A DNA stretch of 64,000 bases from Chondrus crispus (lineage: Eukaryota; Rhodophyta; Florideophyceae; Gigartinales; Gigartinaceae), in NCBI RefSeq assembly GCF_000350225.1, contig NW_005179253.1:1-64000 (forward strand), given 5' to 3'. The notes below the pieces were generated by a model, which made no database searches, was not told the origin of the DNA, and saw only the letters and a list, made by a program, of their open reading frames with translations. The first letter of the stretch is position 1; each line of letters opens with the position of its first letter. Both the position numbers and the translations under genes were made by a program. This document shows, piece by piece, positions 44,028 to 55,773 of the stretch.

Positions 44028-45286
44028 TCGAGGGGAGGTATGGAAAATGTGCGACCACATGCTGTTATCTGGAAAGTGCAAAATCGAGCGACACGTGTAC
44101 ATGACTCGACGGTCCGGACCCTCACCCCATATCACCACATGACAGGTGTAAAGTCTCAGATTTTGGGGTTTTGGGAACGAAAGTGGACTTTTGGAGGGTT
44201 ATGCAAATTTGCATAAATGCCGAAAATTTGCATTTGGCCCGAACCGTTATAGGGCTACACGGGCAATACTGCAAATCTATTGCGTGTCGGTTCGAATGCT
44301 GCAATTCTATTGGTCTGTTATTGTCCACTTATATGCAGTCATGCTGGTGGTATATCTTGAATGATCGGTATACGTTTTAATTACATCATTTCGGGGGTTT
44401 CAAGTTGTTCACCATGGTTGTAATGGGTAATTACGTGTGTCCTTGGCGCTGGACACTTGTGTGCGGTGTACACATGTACACGTCACCAGGTTGCTGCGTG
44501 TACGTACACTTGTACACGTCGCCTACATACGGTCCGGCGCATGTCCGAGCACAGTACATGTGAATTAAAAGTACAACAAGTATTTCTCGCAAGAGACATG
44601 TACTTACGTGAGTATTCAGTGTACGCGTCACGCTGTATGCGACCGTTGCATCAGCATGCGCCGTTGTACTACACTGTCGTCAGCATGCGACGCTGTACTG
44701 TGCTCTCGTTATGGTGCGCCGTTGGATGCAAGTGGATGACAGTACTCGTGTGATTCACATCGGATATCACGTGAGATGTGTAAAAAGTCTGGATGCATAT
44801 TGTTGCTACCCGTCATAGTTGTCTGGCAGTGTGTACCGAAATTAGCAAGGTACGAAACAAGGGCATGTATGGGGACTGAGATATGACAGGACTTTGCGTT
44901 GTTGGAATAGAGAGATGCCAAGTTGTTCATTGCGCAAGAATATATTCTGTCACGTCTGGATGCAGATTAGTAAGGTGTGAAACGATTGCATGCATAGGGC
45001 CATGGTTTACAGTCACTCGAAATGTGTAGAAACTGTTGTGCACTGATAGTCAATAGTCAATTCGTAAGGTGGAAATAGAACAGTGTGGACGGGCCAGAAG
45101 AGGACCGCGCTTGGTCGCGCATATGATGAGTACGGTTTACCAGGTGCCAAAGTAATGGGACAGTGTAACACTCAAAGTGTATAAGTATCGCCGAAAGACG
45201 GCTCCGAATAAACCTCGGTACCAACTCCTTCACTCACACACATCAACCTGCCCTCCTTCTTTCCCTTGCCCCTCCGAACCTACCAT
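44028..45286 (+). mobile_element. Probable 3' LTR and flank of the truncated copia element
   Basis: A polypurine tract (AGGGGAGG, 44031-44038) is followed by TATGGAAAATG, a plausible LTR start at about 44041. Near 45180-45210 a GTATAAG word and an AATAAA word are followed by a pyrimidine-rich stretch, the pattern of R-U5 in an LTR, so the LTR may extend to about 45,255. Direct repetition of GTACAC words occurs at 44466-44516. No second LTR is available to prove the ends. The gypsy gag frame becomes recognisable right after this. Confidence 0.35.
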
Positions 45287-46475
45287 TACGGCAGTGTTCT
45301 CCGAACAGTTCCTCGCGCACTACTTCGTGCGGGGACTCGCTCCTGCGACCCGTGTCGCAGTTTACGAGACAGTGCAGCGGCTGCCGAGCCGCCAGAAGAC
45401 CGATCTTCGGACCATCCGCCGTATCGCAACGGCGGAAGGAACCACTTACCGCGCTCGACGCGTTTTACCTCTGCCGGATTCGAAACCGGCAGGGAGGGCT
45501 GGCAGGACTACGAAGTCCGCCGCAACAAGTTCGCCCGCCTCTACCCTCCATGTCGGGGAGGATGAGTGGCAGGCCGACCCTGTCCTCATTACGCAAGGAG
45601 CAGGGCCAGTAGGAGGTCGACCCCCTTCACCAATGTCGACCGGAACGACGTCGAGCTACGCGACCGCATTCGCGGCCACTCCAAGAGCGCCCAGAGGTAC
45701 GGACCCCCGGGTCGCTGAGCTCGACATCTCAAACCGAGATACCGGAGGTAAAGCCCCTCGCGTGCCCCTCCTCACCGATGAGGAGGCGCATCACGCGGCG
45801 ACCTTCGCCTCAACGGACGGCAGCGCGTACGTGTGCTGGCTATGTCGTACGTACGGACACGCCATGTACGCCTGCCCGTTCCTGTCGCCGGAACAACGAA
45901 TGTTCACGGCGTACAGGAACTACCGCTAGCAGATGGAGACGCGCCCCGGGGCGCGCAATCTCCTCCGGCAAGCGGTCGGCGAGGGTCGTCCCCCGCGTCA
46001 AGGTTTCCCGAATCGGTCGGGCGGGGGCGCTCGCTTCGCCCCCGTGGAGGCGGGTATCGTCGTACCGAACTCGATCGTCGGGATCGGCACGACTACCCCC
46101 AGGCCGACACAAGGTACCCCCGCCAAGGAGGGAGAGGGGACCGAGACCGTTCTCGGTTACCCCAACAGGTACAGAACGCGATCATGTACCTACAATATTG
46201 GGTAGAGGGTCCGTATCCCCTACCCGCAGAGGGACAACAAGGCGAACCGGTTCGACACGTCCCTCAGATCCTGCGACGTCCGGATGTCGCAGCTCAAGGT
46301 AAGGAAGTACCCGGGTACTTCGCCGATGACGGGCGGCCGCAGTGGGGGGATCGTCCCGACCCACGCGGCCAAGGACCCGAAGGGGACCTGGCCACCGATA
46401 GCCAGGGGGGTAGCTCCGATAGCACCGGTAGTTCGAAAAAAGGGTAAAGACGGTTACGTACACGCGGTCGCGTGA
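45287..46475 (+). pseudogene. Ty3/gypsy gag relic
   Basis: A gag-like reading starts near 45287 with VFSEQFLAHYFVRGLAPATR, the usual gypsy FVRGL helix. It ends its first open part with a zinc knuckle, CWLCRTYGHAMYAC (C-X2-C-X4-H-X4-C), followed by PEQRMFTAYRNYR. An in-frame TAG at 45927-45929 and a second TAG at 46203-46205 interrupt the frame; METRPGARNLL after the first stop reads as a continuation, as does MSQLKVRKYPG after the second. A frame overlapping this one (45833-46447) is also open. The upstream end blends into the possible copia LTR, so no 5' LTR or start codon can be assigned. Confidence 0.65.
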
Positions 46476-46587
46476 GCCGTCTTTTCCCTATAAACTAGAC
46501 CGGTCCCCGCGTGCTCGCCAAGGACACGGGGGGTATTGTCCGATAATACATCCCCCGCTATCGGAGTCGAGCACGGGGACTCCAGCA

Positions 46588-48360
46588 ATGTCGACATTGC
46601 AGGAGAAACCCAACACCGAGGCCCACGTAGACCCGATGTTGGAAGAAGGCACCACAGGGACACCCGACATCCCAGTGAAGCGCAACGAGCGAGACGCGGT
46701 TAACGCCGACCGACACGAGTCGGTCGACCTCCTGACCCCGGTGAGCCCAAGGTCGCCGACGAAATGTCCGCCTCGTACGGACTCCAGCACCTGGACGGGC
46801 GTCACTGAGACGCGAACGTCCACCGGCTCGAGCCGAAGGAAACGCAAGAGGGGCCAACGCCGAAGTCGAAGGCCCCGGCGGAACGACCTCACCGATAAGG
46901 TCGCGCTCAAGGTGGTCGATGGCCTCGTATGCCTCTTGACGTCGAAAATATATAACGTCTTGGGCTCCGTGGCCACCGAAGGCAACGCGTTTAAGCCCCA
47001 CACGATCGCCGTCGACACGTGCTCGGGCTACAACTTGGTGAGGAAGGCCGACCTCCCTCCCGACTGGGCCCGCTACGTAATACGGGACGCGCCATTACCA
47101 CGCCTGGCTGGCGCGAACAGTAACCCGCTTCGACTTACGGCGGTCGTCCGCCTCGCGGTCCGGTTGCGGAACACGACGTTCCGCATACCTTTCGTAGTGG
47201 CCAAACAACTCGCTGTTCCCGTTCTACTTGTGACCGCGTTCATTGATGCGCACGTACGCAGCATCGACATCGACGGACAGAAGCTCGAACTTCGTCACGG
47301 TGGCTCGGTAGCCATCGTCAATGGGAAGGGGGAACCGACTTCCGCCACTAGGCGACACGGTCGCCAAATGAGTCGTCCGGAGGTACGCGAGGAGGCCCCG
47401 CAGGCGATCCGAATCGCCCGCTGGGTTACCATCCCCGCGATGTCGCAAGCCCGTGTGCGTGTGACAACCGCTGGGAGGGGTCTCGTGTTCCTGGAGCCCA
47501 AGCCCTCACTCCAACACCGCCATGGAGTGAGGCTGACGAATGGCGTCGCGGAAGTCCTACCGAACCAGACATTCGAAGTCATCCTCGCGAACTTCTCGCG
47601 ACGGGAGAGGCGGTTTCCGAAGCACACCGTCGTGGGATACGCGAAGCGCAACCCCCTTGCGATCCTCACGCCCGAACGTCGAGTCGCTGAGGGGGTCGCG
47701 CTCGCGTTGCACCTGACCGACTTGACCGATCAAGTCGGAGAGGTCGGAGCTGGCCGATCCAGCTCCGACGAGGAGGGAACCGCTGGGAGTGAAGGGGTTG
47801 ACCCGGACGAACGGTCACATATATCCCCACCGACGGCGGAGGGTACTGTACCCCCCAGCAGAAGGATCCCGAAAATCCACCGATGGATTGGGAAAAAGAG
47901 ATTGACTTGTCATACATCGACGATAACAAGCTCCGTGGCCACGTGCTCGAGATGCTCCGTAAGCACTCGAGTCTGCGGTGCGCTCGGAACGATCCGAGCC
48001 ACAGAGCACCACATTCCCCTCGAACCGGGAACGAAACCGATTCGTTCTATGCCCTATCGGAAGGGCCCGGCCATGCGCGAAATGGTCGCGAAGGAGGTCA
48101 AAAAGATGTTGAACGCAGGGGTTTTCGAGCCTGCAAGCACCGAGTGGGCGTCCCCGGTGGTGCTCGTACCGAAGAACGACGGCTCTCTTCGGTTCTGCGT
48201 GGACTACCGGCGCCTCAACGCGAAGACTGCAGCGGATTCGTATCCGCTGCCGCGTATGGACGACTGCATCGACTCGCTAGGAGATGCAGCCGTCTTTACG
48301 ACGTTGGACTGCAATTCCGGTTATTGGCAGATCCCGGTCGCCCCGGAGGACGCAAGATAA
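46588..48360 (+). pseudogene. Ty3/gypsy protease and start of reverse transcriptase
   Basis: The protease-like region has IAVDTCSGYNLVRKADLP near 47000-47060; the expected Asp-Thr/Ser-Gly motif is replaced by Asp-Thr-Cys. After a variable linker, IRATEHHIPLEPGTKPI opens the reverse transcriptase, followed by VLVPKNDGSLRFCVDYRRLN and FTTLDCNSGYWQIPV. The stretch between about 47878 and 47972 is in frame +3 (reading MDWEKEIDLSYID, then RGHVLEMLRKHSSL) and the sequence returns to frame +1 at CGALGTIRATEHH, so two compensating indels lie there. The frame stops at 48358-48360, inside the RT fingers. The copy cannot make a full polyprotein. Confidence 0.8.
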
Positions 48361-50695
48361 GACTACCTTCACGACACATATGGGTACGTACCGCCATTTG
48401 CGCATGCCGTTTGGATTAAAAGGGGCACCGGCCACCTTCCAACGTGCCCTCGATATCATAATCTCTCGAGTCCGCTGGCAAATATGCCTCGTCTATCTCG
48501 ATGACGTTATTGTGTTCTCGCGTACGGACGCGGAACACGCAGGGCATCTCGATACCGTCTTGAGCTTGTTGCGGAGTGCCGGCATCTCCCTCAAGCTCAA
48601 GAAGTGATGCTTCTTCCGTCCGAAGGTGCATTACCTGGGGCACATGATATCCCCAGGTAAGTTGAGCGTTTCGGATACGGCCTCCGACGCCTTCCGAACG
48701 TTCACGTTCCCGAGGACGCTGACGTAAGTGCGCTCGTTCCTCGGGGCGTGTAACGTGTATCGTCGCTTCGTCAAGGGCTTCTCGAAGATTGCCCGTCCGT
48801 TAACCGATATAACGCGCAAGGACTCGGATCACGATTTCGATAATCCAACGGAAATTCAGCTTCAGACTTTCGAAAACCTGAAGGCCGCGATGATCTCCCC
48901 GCCGATCCTCACGCTACCACGGTACGGCCGACCGTACATGTTGGACACGGACGCCAGTGCATATCAACTCGGGTGCACCCTCCTACAGGAGCACGACGAG
49001 CCAAACGATTGGCGCCCCGTTCGGTACTGGTCGTACTCGCTAAGCGATAGCGAACGGAACTACAGCGCTACGGAGCGTGAGTGCTTCGCCGTGGTGTGGG
49101 CCGTCCGCACACTGCGGCCGTACATCGAGGGAACCAAGTTCACCGTCCGGACGGATCACGACGCCCTCCGATGGCTCATGTCGCTCACGGAGAGCTCGGG
49201 AAGACTCACCCGGTGGCGGCTACGTCTGGCTGAATACGATTTCACCATTCAGTACCGCCCCGGGCGCGTGCATCAGGTGCCCGATGCCCTGTCACGCCTC
49301 GTGTCGCCTCGTGTCGCCGATGACCCTCGCCTCACCGTCGAAGTGGATGACGACATTCCCACCTTCGACGGGGGCACGACAGTTCGAGACGTATCGAACG
49401 AGCTCTCGGACCACGCTTGTACCGCGAGCTGCGATCATCAGGCCGTCCATGTCTTCGTAACGACACGGAACCAAGCCGAGGCTCGAACAAGGCCGCGCGT
49501 ACGGACGCGCGACGAACGGCGAGGCGACGACGAAGCCCCCGCTCTCCAAGCACCCAATTCGTTTTGGGAGGAGAACGACGAGTTCGACGCCGCCGACATC
49601 AAGCGCGCCGAAGACCCCGAGGCTGGCGCGCTCGACTCCCCGGTCGCCCCACCGCAGGACGACCTTCCGGCCCCTCTTACGATAGAGGAGATAGCCGAGG
49701 AGCAACGCGGGGATGACTTCTGCCAAACCGTTTTGGCACGGCAGTCCGAGTCTCGAGACTCCGCGTTCTTCGAGGACCACCAAGGGGTGCTCAAATGGAG
49801 ACACCCCTTCGACCCTGATATCGTTCAGGTGGTGGTACCTCGGACGCTCCGCGCCAGGCTCCTTCGCCTGTGCCACAACCCGGCCATCGCGGGGCACCCG
49901 GGCCAAAACCGTATGTACTACGCACTTCGACGCGAGTACTACTGGCCCCACCTGGCTGCAGATGTGGCAGCCACGGTGCGAGGGTGTCGGACCTGCGCGA
50001 TGAACCGGGTCAAGCCGAGGAAACATCTCAATCGATTGAGATTGTTCCCAGCTACGAGGCCTCTCGAGAGCCTCGCCATCGACATCTTGGGGCCGCTCCC
50101 CAAGACGAAGACAAGAAAACGATTCCTGCTCGTGATTACGGACCGCTTCAGTAAGCTGACACAAGTCGTTGCGCTCTGCAGGATAACAGCGTACACCGTC
50201 GCAGTTGCGTTCTGCGACTCGTGGGCGTTCAAGTATGGCGTCCCTCGCACGTTGCTTTCGGACGACGGCCCTCAGTTTAATGCCAAGTTCTTCCACAGCA
50301 CGTGCCGTGTTCTGGGGCTAACGAATTTGTACACTTCGGCGTACCATCCCCAGACGAACGGGCAAGTGGAGCGATATATCCGAACAATCGCCTCGATGCT
50401 GCGCAACTACGTGGGTGAACACCAGGACGACTGGGATGTGTACGTGGGGCCACTTACGTATGCGTACAACTCCCACGTACATCGCACCACACGCACCACG
50501 CCGTTTGAGCTCGTGCTCAGCAGGCCACCGCCGGAGTTCTCTCTCCGACGGGCGGACGGCGACGCGCCCCCTTCCGATAGGGGGAACCAACGTGCCGAGT
50601 TCCTCAAGACCTTGGAATCGACTATCCAAAAGGCCTACCGGAGCCTGCGTCGGACGCAGGCTCGCTACAAGCGCGACTGCGGTAAGCGCATATGA
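48361..50695 (+). pseudogene. Ty3/gypsy RT C-terminus, RNase H and integrase
   Basis: After a frameshift near 48355 the RT continues with HMGTYRHLRMPFGLKGAPAT and the catalytic VYLDDVIVFS. It is broken by TGA at 48605-48607 and TAA at 48724-48726. The remaining open frame (48728-50695) has RSFLGACNVYRRFV (RT tail), LDTDASAYQLGCTLLQ and ERECFAVVWAVRTLRPY (RNase H), then the integrase: a His-His-Cys-Cys zinc region (HNPAIAGHPGQNRMYYAL, then CRTCAMNR), LAIDILGPLP, LLSDDGPQFNAK and NGQVERYIRT, which give the D-D-E triad. RT and RNase H come before integrase, the Ty3/gypsy order. Confidence 0.88.
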
Positions 50696-51164
50696 CGTAT
50701 TAATTCCCGGCTCCGTCCCGGAAAATACGTATATCTGAACCCCACCGATGGGGGAAGACATCAAACAAGCTCGCCTCCCCGGCTGTCGGACCGTACCGAG
50801 TTATCGCAAACGACCAGCGCACTATCACGATCGATCGTGATGGAGTTACAGAGCGCGTCTCCGCAGACCGCTGCATCTACGCACCCACGCCGGCGAACGC
50901 GCCAAGGGCGAGCACGACTACCCCCGAGGACCTTGCCGACAAGATCACCAGGGCACGCAGTACGCGGTCCAGCGTCTGCTCAAGCATCGCGTGGTAGAGG
51001 ACGGAACTACGGAGTTCCCCATCAAGTGGGCTGAGTACGACGAGCCCACTTGGACTGCACGAACACATGTTCCCGAGGAGGTAGTGTCGCGATACGCGAA
51101 ACGACTGAGAACGCGTACAGGCAGGGAACTCACCTTCGAAGTGAACGCGGTCGTTCACTCTTGA
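50696..51164 (+). pseudogene. Gypsy integrase C-terminus with chromodomain-like module
   Basis: After the stop at 50693-50695, frame-shifted coding continues. In frame +3, from about 50946 to the TGA at 51162-51164, the sequence reads YAVQRLLKHRVVEDG, then EFPIKWAEYDEPTWT and VPEEVVSRYAKRL. This aromatic cage-like pattern (Y-V-E, W-x-Y-x3-W, then a helix) is that of chromodomains found at the C-terminus of chromovirus integrases, which direct insertion to heterochromatin. Between 50700 and 50940, fragments such as GPYRVIANDQRTITI look like the usual linker region. The module itself is intact. Confidence 0.7.
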
Positions 51165-51173
51165 GGAGGGGCC
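51141..51173 (+). repeat. Gypsy 3'-end repeat, copy A
   Basis: GTGAACGCGG, then TCGTTCACTCTTG and GAGGGGCC form a 33-base unit that recurs at 54771-54803 with 29 of 33 identities. It includes the palindrome GTGAACG/CGTTCAC and a purine-rich tail that looks like a polypurine tract. It overlaps the stop of the chromodomain frame. Confidence 0.8.
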
Positions 51174-54100
51174 CCCAACCGCTTCGTCATGGCGTAATTA
51201 ACACGCCGCGGTTAGGAACAGATGACGCGTACGAACGGACAAATGTACCAAACCGGGGTGGCCAACGAAGGCCCGTGACGCCAAAACGTATTGGCCATCA
51301 AGCTCATCGGATACAACAGACGTCGTTGAGAAGACGCAAGAAACGGAGACAGTACGGACTGTACTACAAAAAAGGCAGCCCTGTATTAACGGGAGGATAC
51401 GACCTCCCAAGAAACGCGAACGCGTCACGGGAACACCCGCCGATAGGGTGCTCGAATCGGAAAACAAGAACAACGCCCGACGTCAAGTCGTATTGACGGA
51501 CAGAGTCAATGTGAGAGGTCGCAAAGGCGCCGGCACGCATCTGCAGTCAAGCGAACGAATGGCAGACTGCGTCGTTGACGAAGAGCGAAGACAGCACGTA
51601 ATGTCTTACGAAAGCTAGCTCCAGATCGACGAGGCGAGCGGGAAGGAAACGGTGTCCCAAAACACCAATCGAATAGTTTCGGGCAGTCCGTACTGCCCGG
51701 AGAGGGACGGCCCTCGTGGTAATCAGTGAGACGAAGGGTGGAGACACTGCGCCGGTTCCGGTGCACGCGCAAAAGGAACGCCCGAAATACCCATCAGATC
51801 CGAGCTCCCTCGTCGCCGTAGGAGCGCAGCAGCGATCGACACGAGCGCTCGAGCCGCCGATGGACAGCACCCGCTTACGGAGTATGATGTGAGAATTAGC
51901 TCATCTTATGGGATGCGAAACGCCCCACGAATGCCGCCTGGAACGTGTGGCGGTATGGTGAAAAGGCTCCGGCTGGGCGCAAGAGCGAACGGATCGCACA
52001 AAGCAATGCGCGAGGTGCGGGGGGTACCCGTCAGGGTAGCGCAACCATGCGGAGATTATGGACAGAATGAGGATGAGGGGGTGGTGCGACCCAGTCATGA
52101 GGGTGTTATGCGGATCGAAAGCTGCACCTCCAACGCTGGCCCCTCTCTACAGTCAGCGCGCGGTCTACTGAAAGCAAACTGTACCACCGGTACTGCTAAG
52201 CTCTACGGAAAACCCGCCACCGCCAGCTCCGAAGGGTCGAAAATTATAAGAAATTGACGAGGGGTGGCAATTACACCGGAACGCAAACCTGCAGGAGAAG
52301 ACCGGCGTCGCACGCGTTTACGTACTCGGCGACAGGAAAACAAAGCGAGTGTTGTGTCCTGTACACAATGGCATCCCCGCCAGGGGGTGAAGGGAAATTA
52401 AGCCGCAAGGACCTCCACGGTCCTTCTTGCCCCGCTACGACGAAGGGGCATACGGTCCCTCTGACAACACCCGATGTCGCGTCGGCAGCGACGCGCCGGC
52501 GGCGTTCGCAAGCCACGAGCGGGTCGCCACAGTGGCCGAAGCAGTTCACCGACCAGCCCCCGCGGCTCGAATTCGAATGGCTGCCCCGGAGACCAAAGCA
52601 CACGCAACGCTGTCGCGTCCTCGCTGTGGATGGCGAGGAATGACGCAACTGGTATGACACGAAAAGCGGTACCAAGCACCGCCGCTGAGACGCGCGATCG
52701 CAAGTACGTCCGCATAGCGCCAGCCCCCCCTGCGGGACAAGAAGCGGGGAAAAAGGGGATTTTTTTTGCGTACCAAGTGAACTATCGCTACGACGTACGA
52801 ATGCGTGCGCAACAGTACGCAAACCCCAAGCTCATGGGAGAGATCCCGGCTCTCTTCCCCGATCGATAGAGCGAGCAGGGGCACCACCCCACGGACCCCT
52901 AGTCGGCACACAGGCGCCACATCAAGCGCGCATCGACCGGCGCCCCTGAGCTCCATTCAATGACCCTTGGGGGGATCGCATGCAACGCTCGATTCCCTCA
53001 CGCGCTACCAGAAAGAGAGTATTCGCCCTCGGTAAAGGACAGACAAGGGGAACACGGTCCACGAACATCCTGCGCGTAGGAGGGCGGGCGAGGCGGATGC
53101 TACTGGAAAGATAGTACTATGCACACACCCTCCGACATATACACGGACGTTGGAAGCGATCGAAGACTGAGGCACACAGTGCTCTCCCGCAGTTGACGAG
53201 AGAGCGAAGGAGCTCGCTCCGCATGCACCCCTCACAACGAGGCAGGCTTCCGTGGAGAAGGTGAAAGCCTGGATACGGCGCGCCCCACAGCCAACGATGG
53301 ACGCAGAGGACAGGGCTTCGCGGTTCGCGAGGCACCACGACGGGGTGATACGGACGCCGCTGACAGCGCGGCGCTCGGTGCGCTCGCTCGGTCGACCACG
53401 TGCGAGGGGGAGCTCACCCCCACCGCGCTTCCGCGGCGGAGGACGGGCAGGAGGATTTCGCTGTTCATGCGACCCTCACGTAAGAGGGGTCACGGGACGA
53501 GTGCTGTCAAGAAGACCGCGCGGTATCCTCACCCTACGACGCCGACACATACCAATGCGCCGAAGAGCAGCCAAGACGGATGCTGACGAGAAGGTCGCGC
53601 GGCGCGCGCGCGCCATGATGACGTCACCTACACGTACGCTCGTGACTCCGAATTGTGCGACGATCCCTCTCCGTATGCGGCGTGCAGGAAGGAGCTCCCA
53701 CGCATCTCCCGCGGAGAAGAGGCCGTCACCCACGCCCGTGGGAGAGTCAGGGTACTCCTCCCAGGGGCAGACAAGAACAGAGCAAGCCGCCGACGACTGC
53801 GAGCCTCAGACTGCGCGCAGACAGCACGAGCAAGGAACGAGAGCTGGCTCCAGAACAGGATGTGCGCGTCGCTGGTGGACGCGGGCCTCGGGCGGCTGCC
53901 ATCGCTGGGGCTGACGTGGTGGGGCCGCATCCACACCACGGACTGCGCTGTGATTTTTTTTGTCAGAAAAGATTTTCGCGGGAAATTTTGGAATTTTATT
54001 TTGGTGATTTTGGCGATTTGACAAATGTCACGGGGGGGCGTGGCGCACGTCCAACACTGGATGGACGCGCACACGCAGGACGCCCGGAGCGGGTGACGTA

Positions 54101-54770
54101 AGCGCAAGGCAACGGAAGAGCCCGTGGACTGGCGGATGGCGAGGAGCGCGCCGCGACTGACGGCCCCGTGGCGCTGGGCGTGAGCTGCCTGGGAGGCGTG
54201 CGACAGACGGTGGCGCCTCACGCGAGCGGCCCGGGCGAGGCGGCGGGCAGGAGGCTTGGCGGCGCAGATATGGTAGCGGTGCAGCGGGCTAGCAGGCACA
54301 AGGGACCGCCCGTCGAGGGTGCGATGGAAGGGGGCCGTCACGAAAGCTGGGATCACATCACGGAGGGGGAATAGCGGCTGACTTTGCCAACTCACGTTAC
54401 GGTGCGCCCGATTGCACCGTTGGCAGGATCGACCTGCCACCGACGCTGTCCCGGATGGAACGTTGTCTACTCAGAGAGCGACACGCCCGAATCGGATAGG
54501 GACTACGGGTGACGTACGAACTGAAGAGCCGACGATTACGCTACCGGAAAAATCGGACGCGGATGTCGCACTGAAGGGGCTGGCAGAGGCGTTGCGCAGG
54601 TTTGAGGGGACGGGGTGAGCGACGTGGCCAACGGAGAAGCGGACGGGACGCGAGATGGCACACGGCGGCGCGCTACCGGAAACGGGACCCGCGACGACTG
54701 GAGCAGAGGAGATGAGAATACAATGAAGGGGTTCAGGTCAAAGGAAACACGAGTCGCCCTACAAGCACAT
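51174..54770. other. 3.6-kb GC-rich stretch between the two gypsy 3'-end repeats
   Basis: It carries overlapping Arg/Pro/Ala-rich frames on both strands without a recognisable domain. Notable local features are a T-rich/A-rich patch near 53955-54020 and a GGGATTTTTTTTGCG run near 52757. If the gypsy element ends at 54771, this is its unusually long 3' internal region; if it ends at 51173, this is an unrelated insertion or a second, highly decayed element. I see no gene I can support. Confidence 0.5.
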
Positions 54771-54803
54771 GTGAACGCGGACGTTCACACTTGTGGGGGG
54801 GCC
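54771..54803 (+). repeat. Gypsy 3'-end repeat, copy B, and polypurine tract
   Basis: It matches the unit at 51141-51173 at 29 of 33 bases. Its tail, GTGGGGGGGCC, is a good polypurine tract, and TGTAGCATAACC follows at 54805 as a likely LTR start. Confidence 0.75.
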
Positions 54804-54804
54804 G

Positions 54805-55531
54805 TGTAGCATAACCCCCCCTGCGGGACTCACTTTAGATTAGATCACGATTGATTTAGTTACTGTAGAGCCCGATGCCCTACAGTACCACCGAGCGTGT
54901 CCACGTGTGCCCACAGTACACGTGCACACGTGTACCACGCGCGAAAGAAGCGCGCACGCACCACGGGTAATACGTGTACTGTCAGCCTCGACATAGCTGA
55001 CAGTATTACAGTGCAGGCCGACCTGCACTACAGTAGCCCACTACAGTACCTTGGTACTGTAGTGTTATGATAGGTTGTTTTGTCTATTAAATATGGAGCG
55101 GACCGACGGCGGCAGGAGGGGAACAAGCACGGGCTTGTCCTCAACCGACCGCCAAGGTCAGTCGACCCAGCTTATTCCAAACGTCGCCTTCGCTCTTCGC
55201 GCGTGTTTAGTCGTAGCCGAGCCGGAGTGGACGCGCAGCACGCGAGCGAGCACGGAACCGCCTCCGCCCGTCAGCACTGGTACGTCACCCAGTGCTGCTC
55301 CGGGGCGTCGAGGCGTCGATCCGCTCGTGCGTGCGCGCGTCCCTGCTCGCTCCCGCTCTACCACCGCTACCCGGGCCCGAGCCCGGTTCCGTAGCTGGTT
55401 GGCCCGCTTCACCCCTTCTCCGATCCCGGGTCTACAGGTCGAACTGCGCATACACCTCCAGTCGTCTGGGGGTTTTTATGCTACAGGTCTCTCGAAGTAG
55501 AGCTCCCCTACTTCATTATTAGAAGCTTTCA
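54805..55531 (+). mobile_element. Probable gypsy 3' LTR
   Basis: The sequence after the polypurine tract begins TGTAGCATAACC. A TATTAAATA word near 55085 could be the core promoter. AGAAGCTTTCA at 55521-55531 would be a CA end, giving about 727 bases. The 3' end is uncertain. The first third contains the row of hairpins described separately. No 5' LTR copy is in the window. Confidence 0.45.
54861..55064. repeat. Row of five hairpins inside the LTR
   Basis: Five inverted repeats follow one another: TACTGTAG/CTACAGTA (54861-54887), CACGTGTGC/GCACACGTG (54902-54932), TACTGTCAG/CTGACAGTA (54977-55005), GTGCAGG/CCTGCAC (55011-55028) and CACTACAGTACC/GGTACTGTAGTG with a TT loop (55039-55064). All are perfect arms. 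Confidence 0.85.
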
Positions 55532-55773
55532 GGCCGTGTCCGAAGTCAGCTATTTGGTTACAGATGAGTACTTGACGCACGTATTTTGTACAAAGGGTCA
55601 AGCACGCATGAGCACCTAGTCACGTATGTCGTCGTAGACACATCTATGAATTGTGAAAGTCTCAGAGACTTCAAAAAGTTTACGAACTTTTACCACACCA
55701 CAAACGCGTTAAATGATTCAGTGCAAGGCCATTTGGTAATTTTTTTTGTGGTTGAGCTCTTACATGTTATGAC

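Noticed and set aside
44280-44310. GTTCGAATGC, resembling a tRNA T-loop
   Set aside because: No matching acceptor stem or anticodon arm could be laid out around it.
53252-54440. Frames of 220-270 residues on both strands
   Set aside because: They overlap on opposite strands, are dominated by Arg, Ala, Pro and Ser, and show no domain; GC-rich DNA gives such frames by chance.
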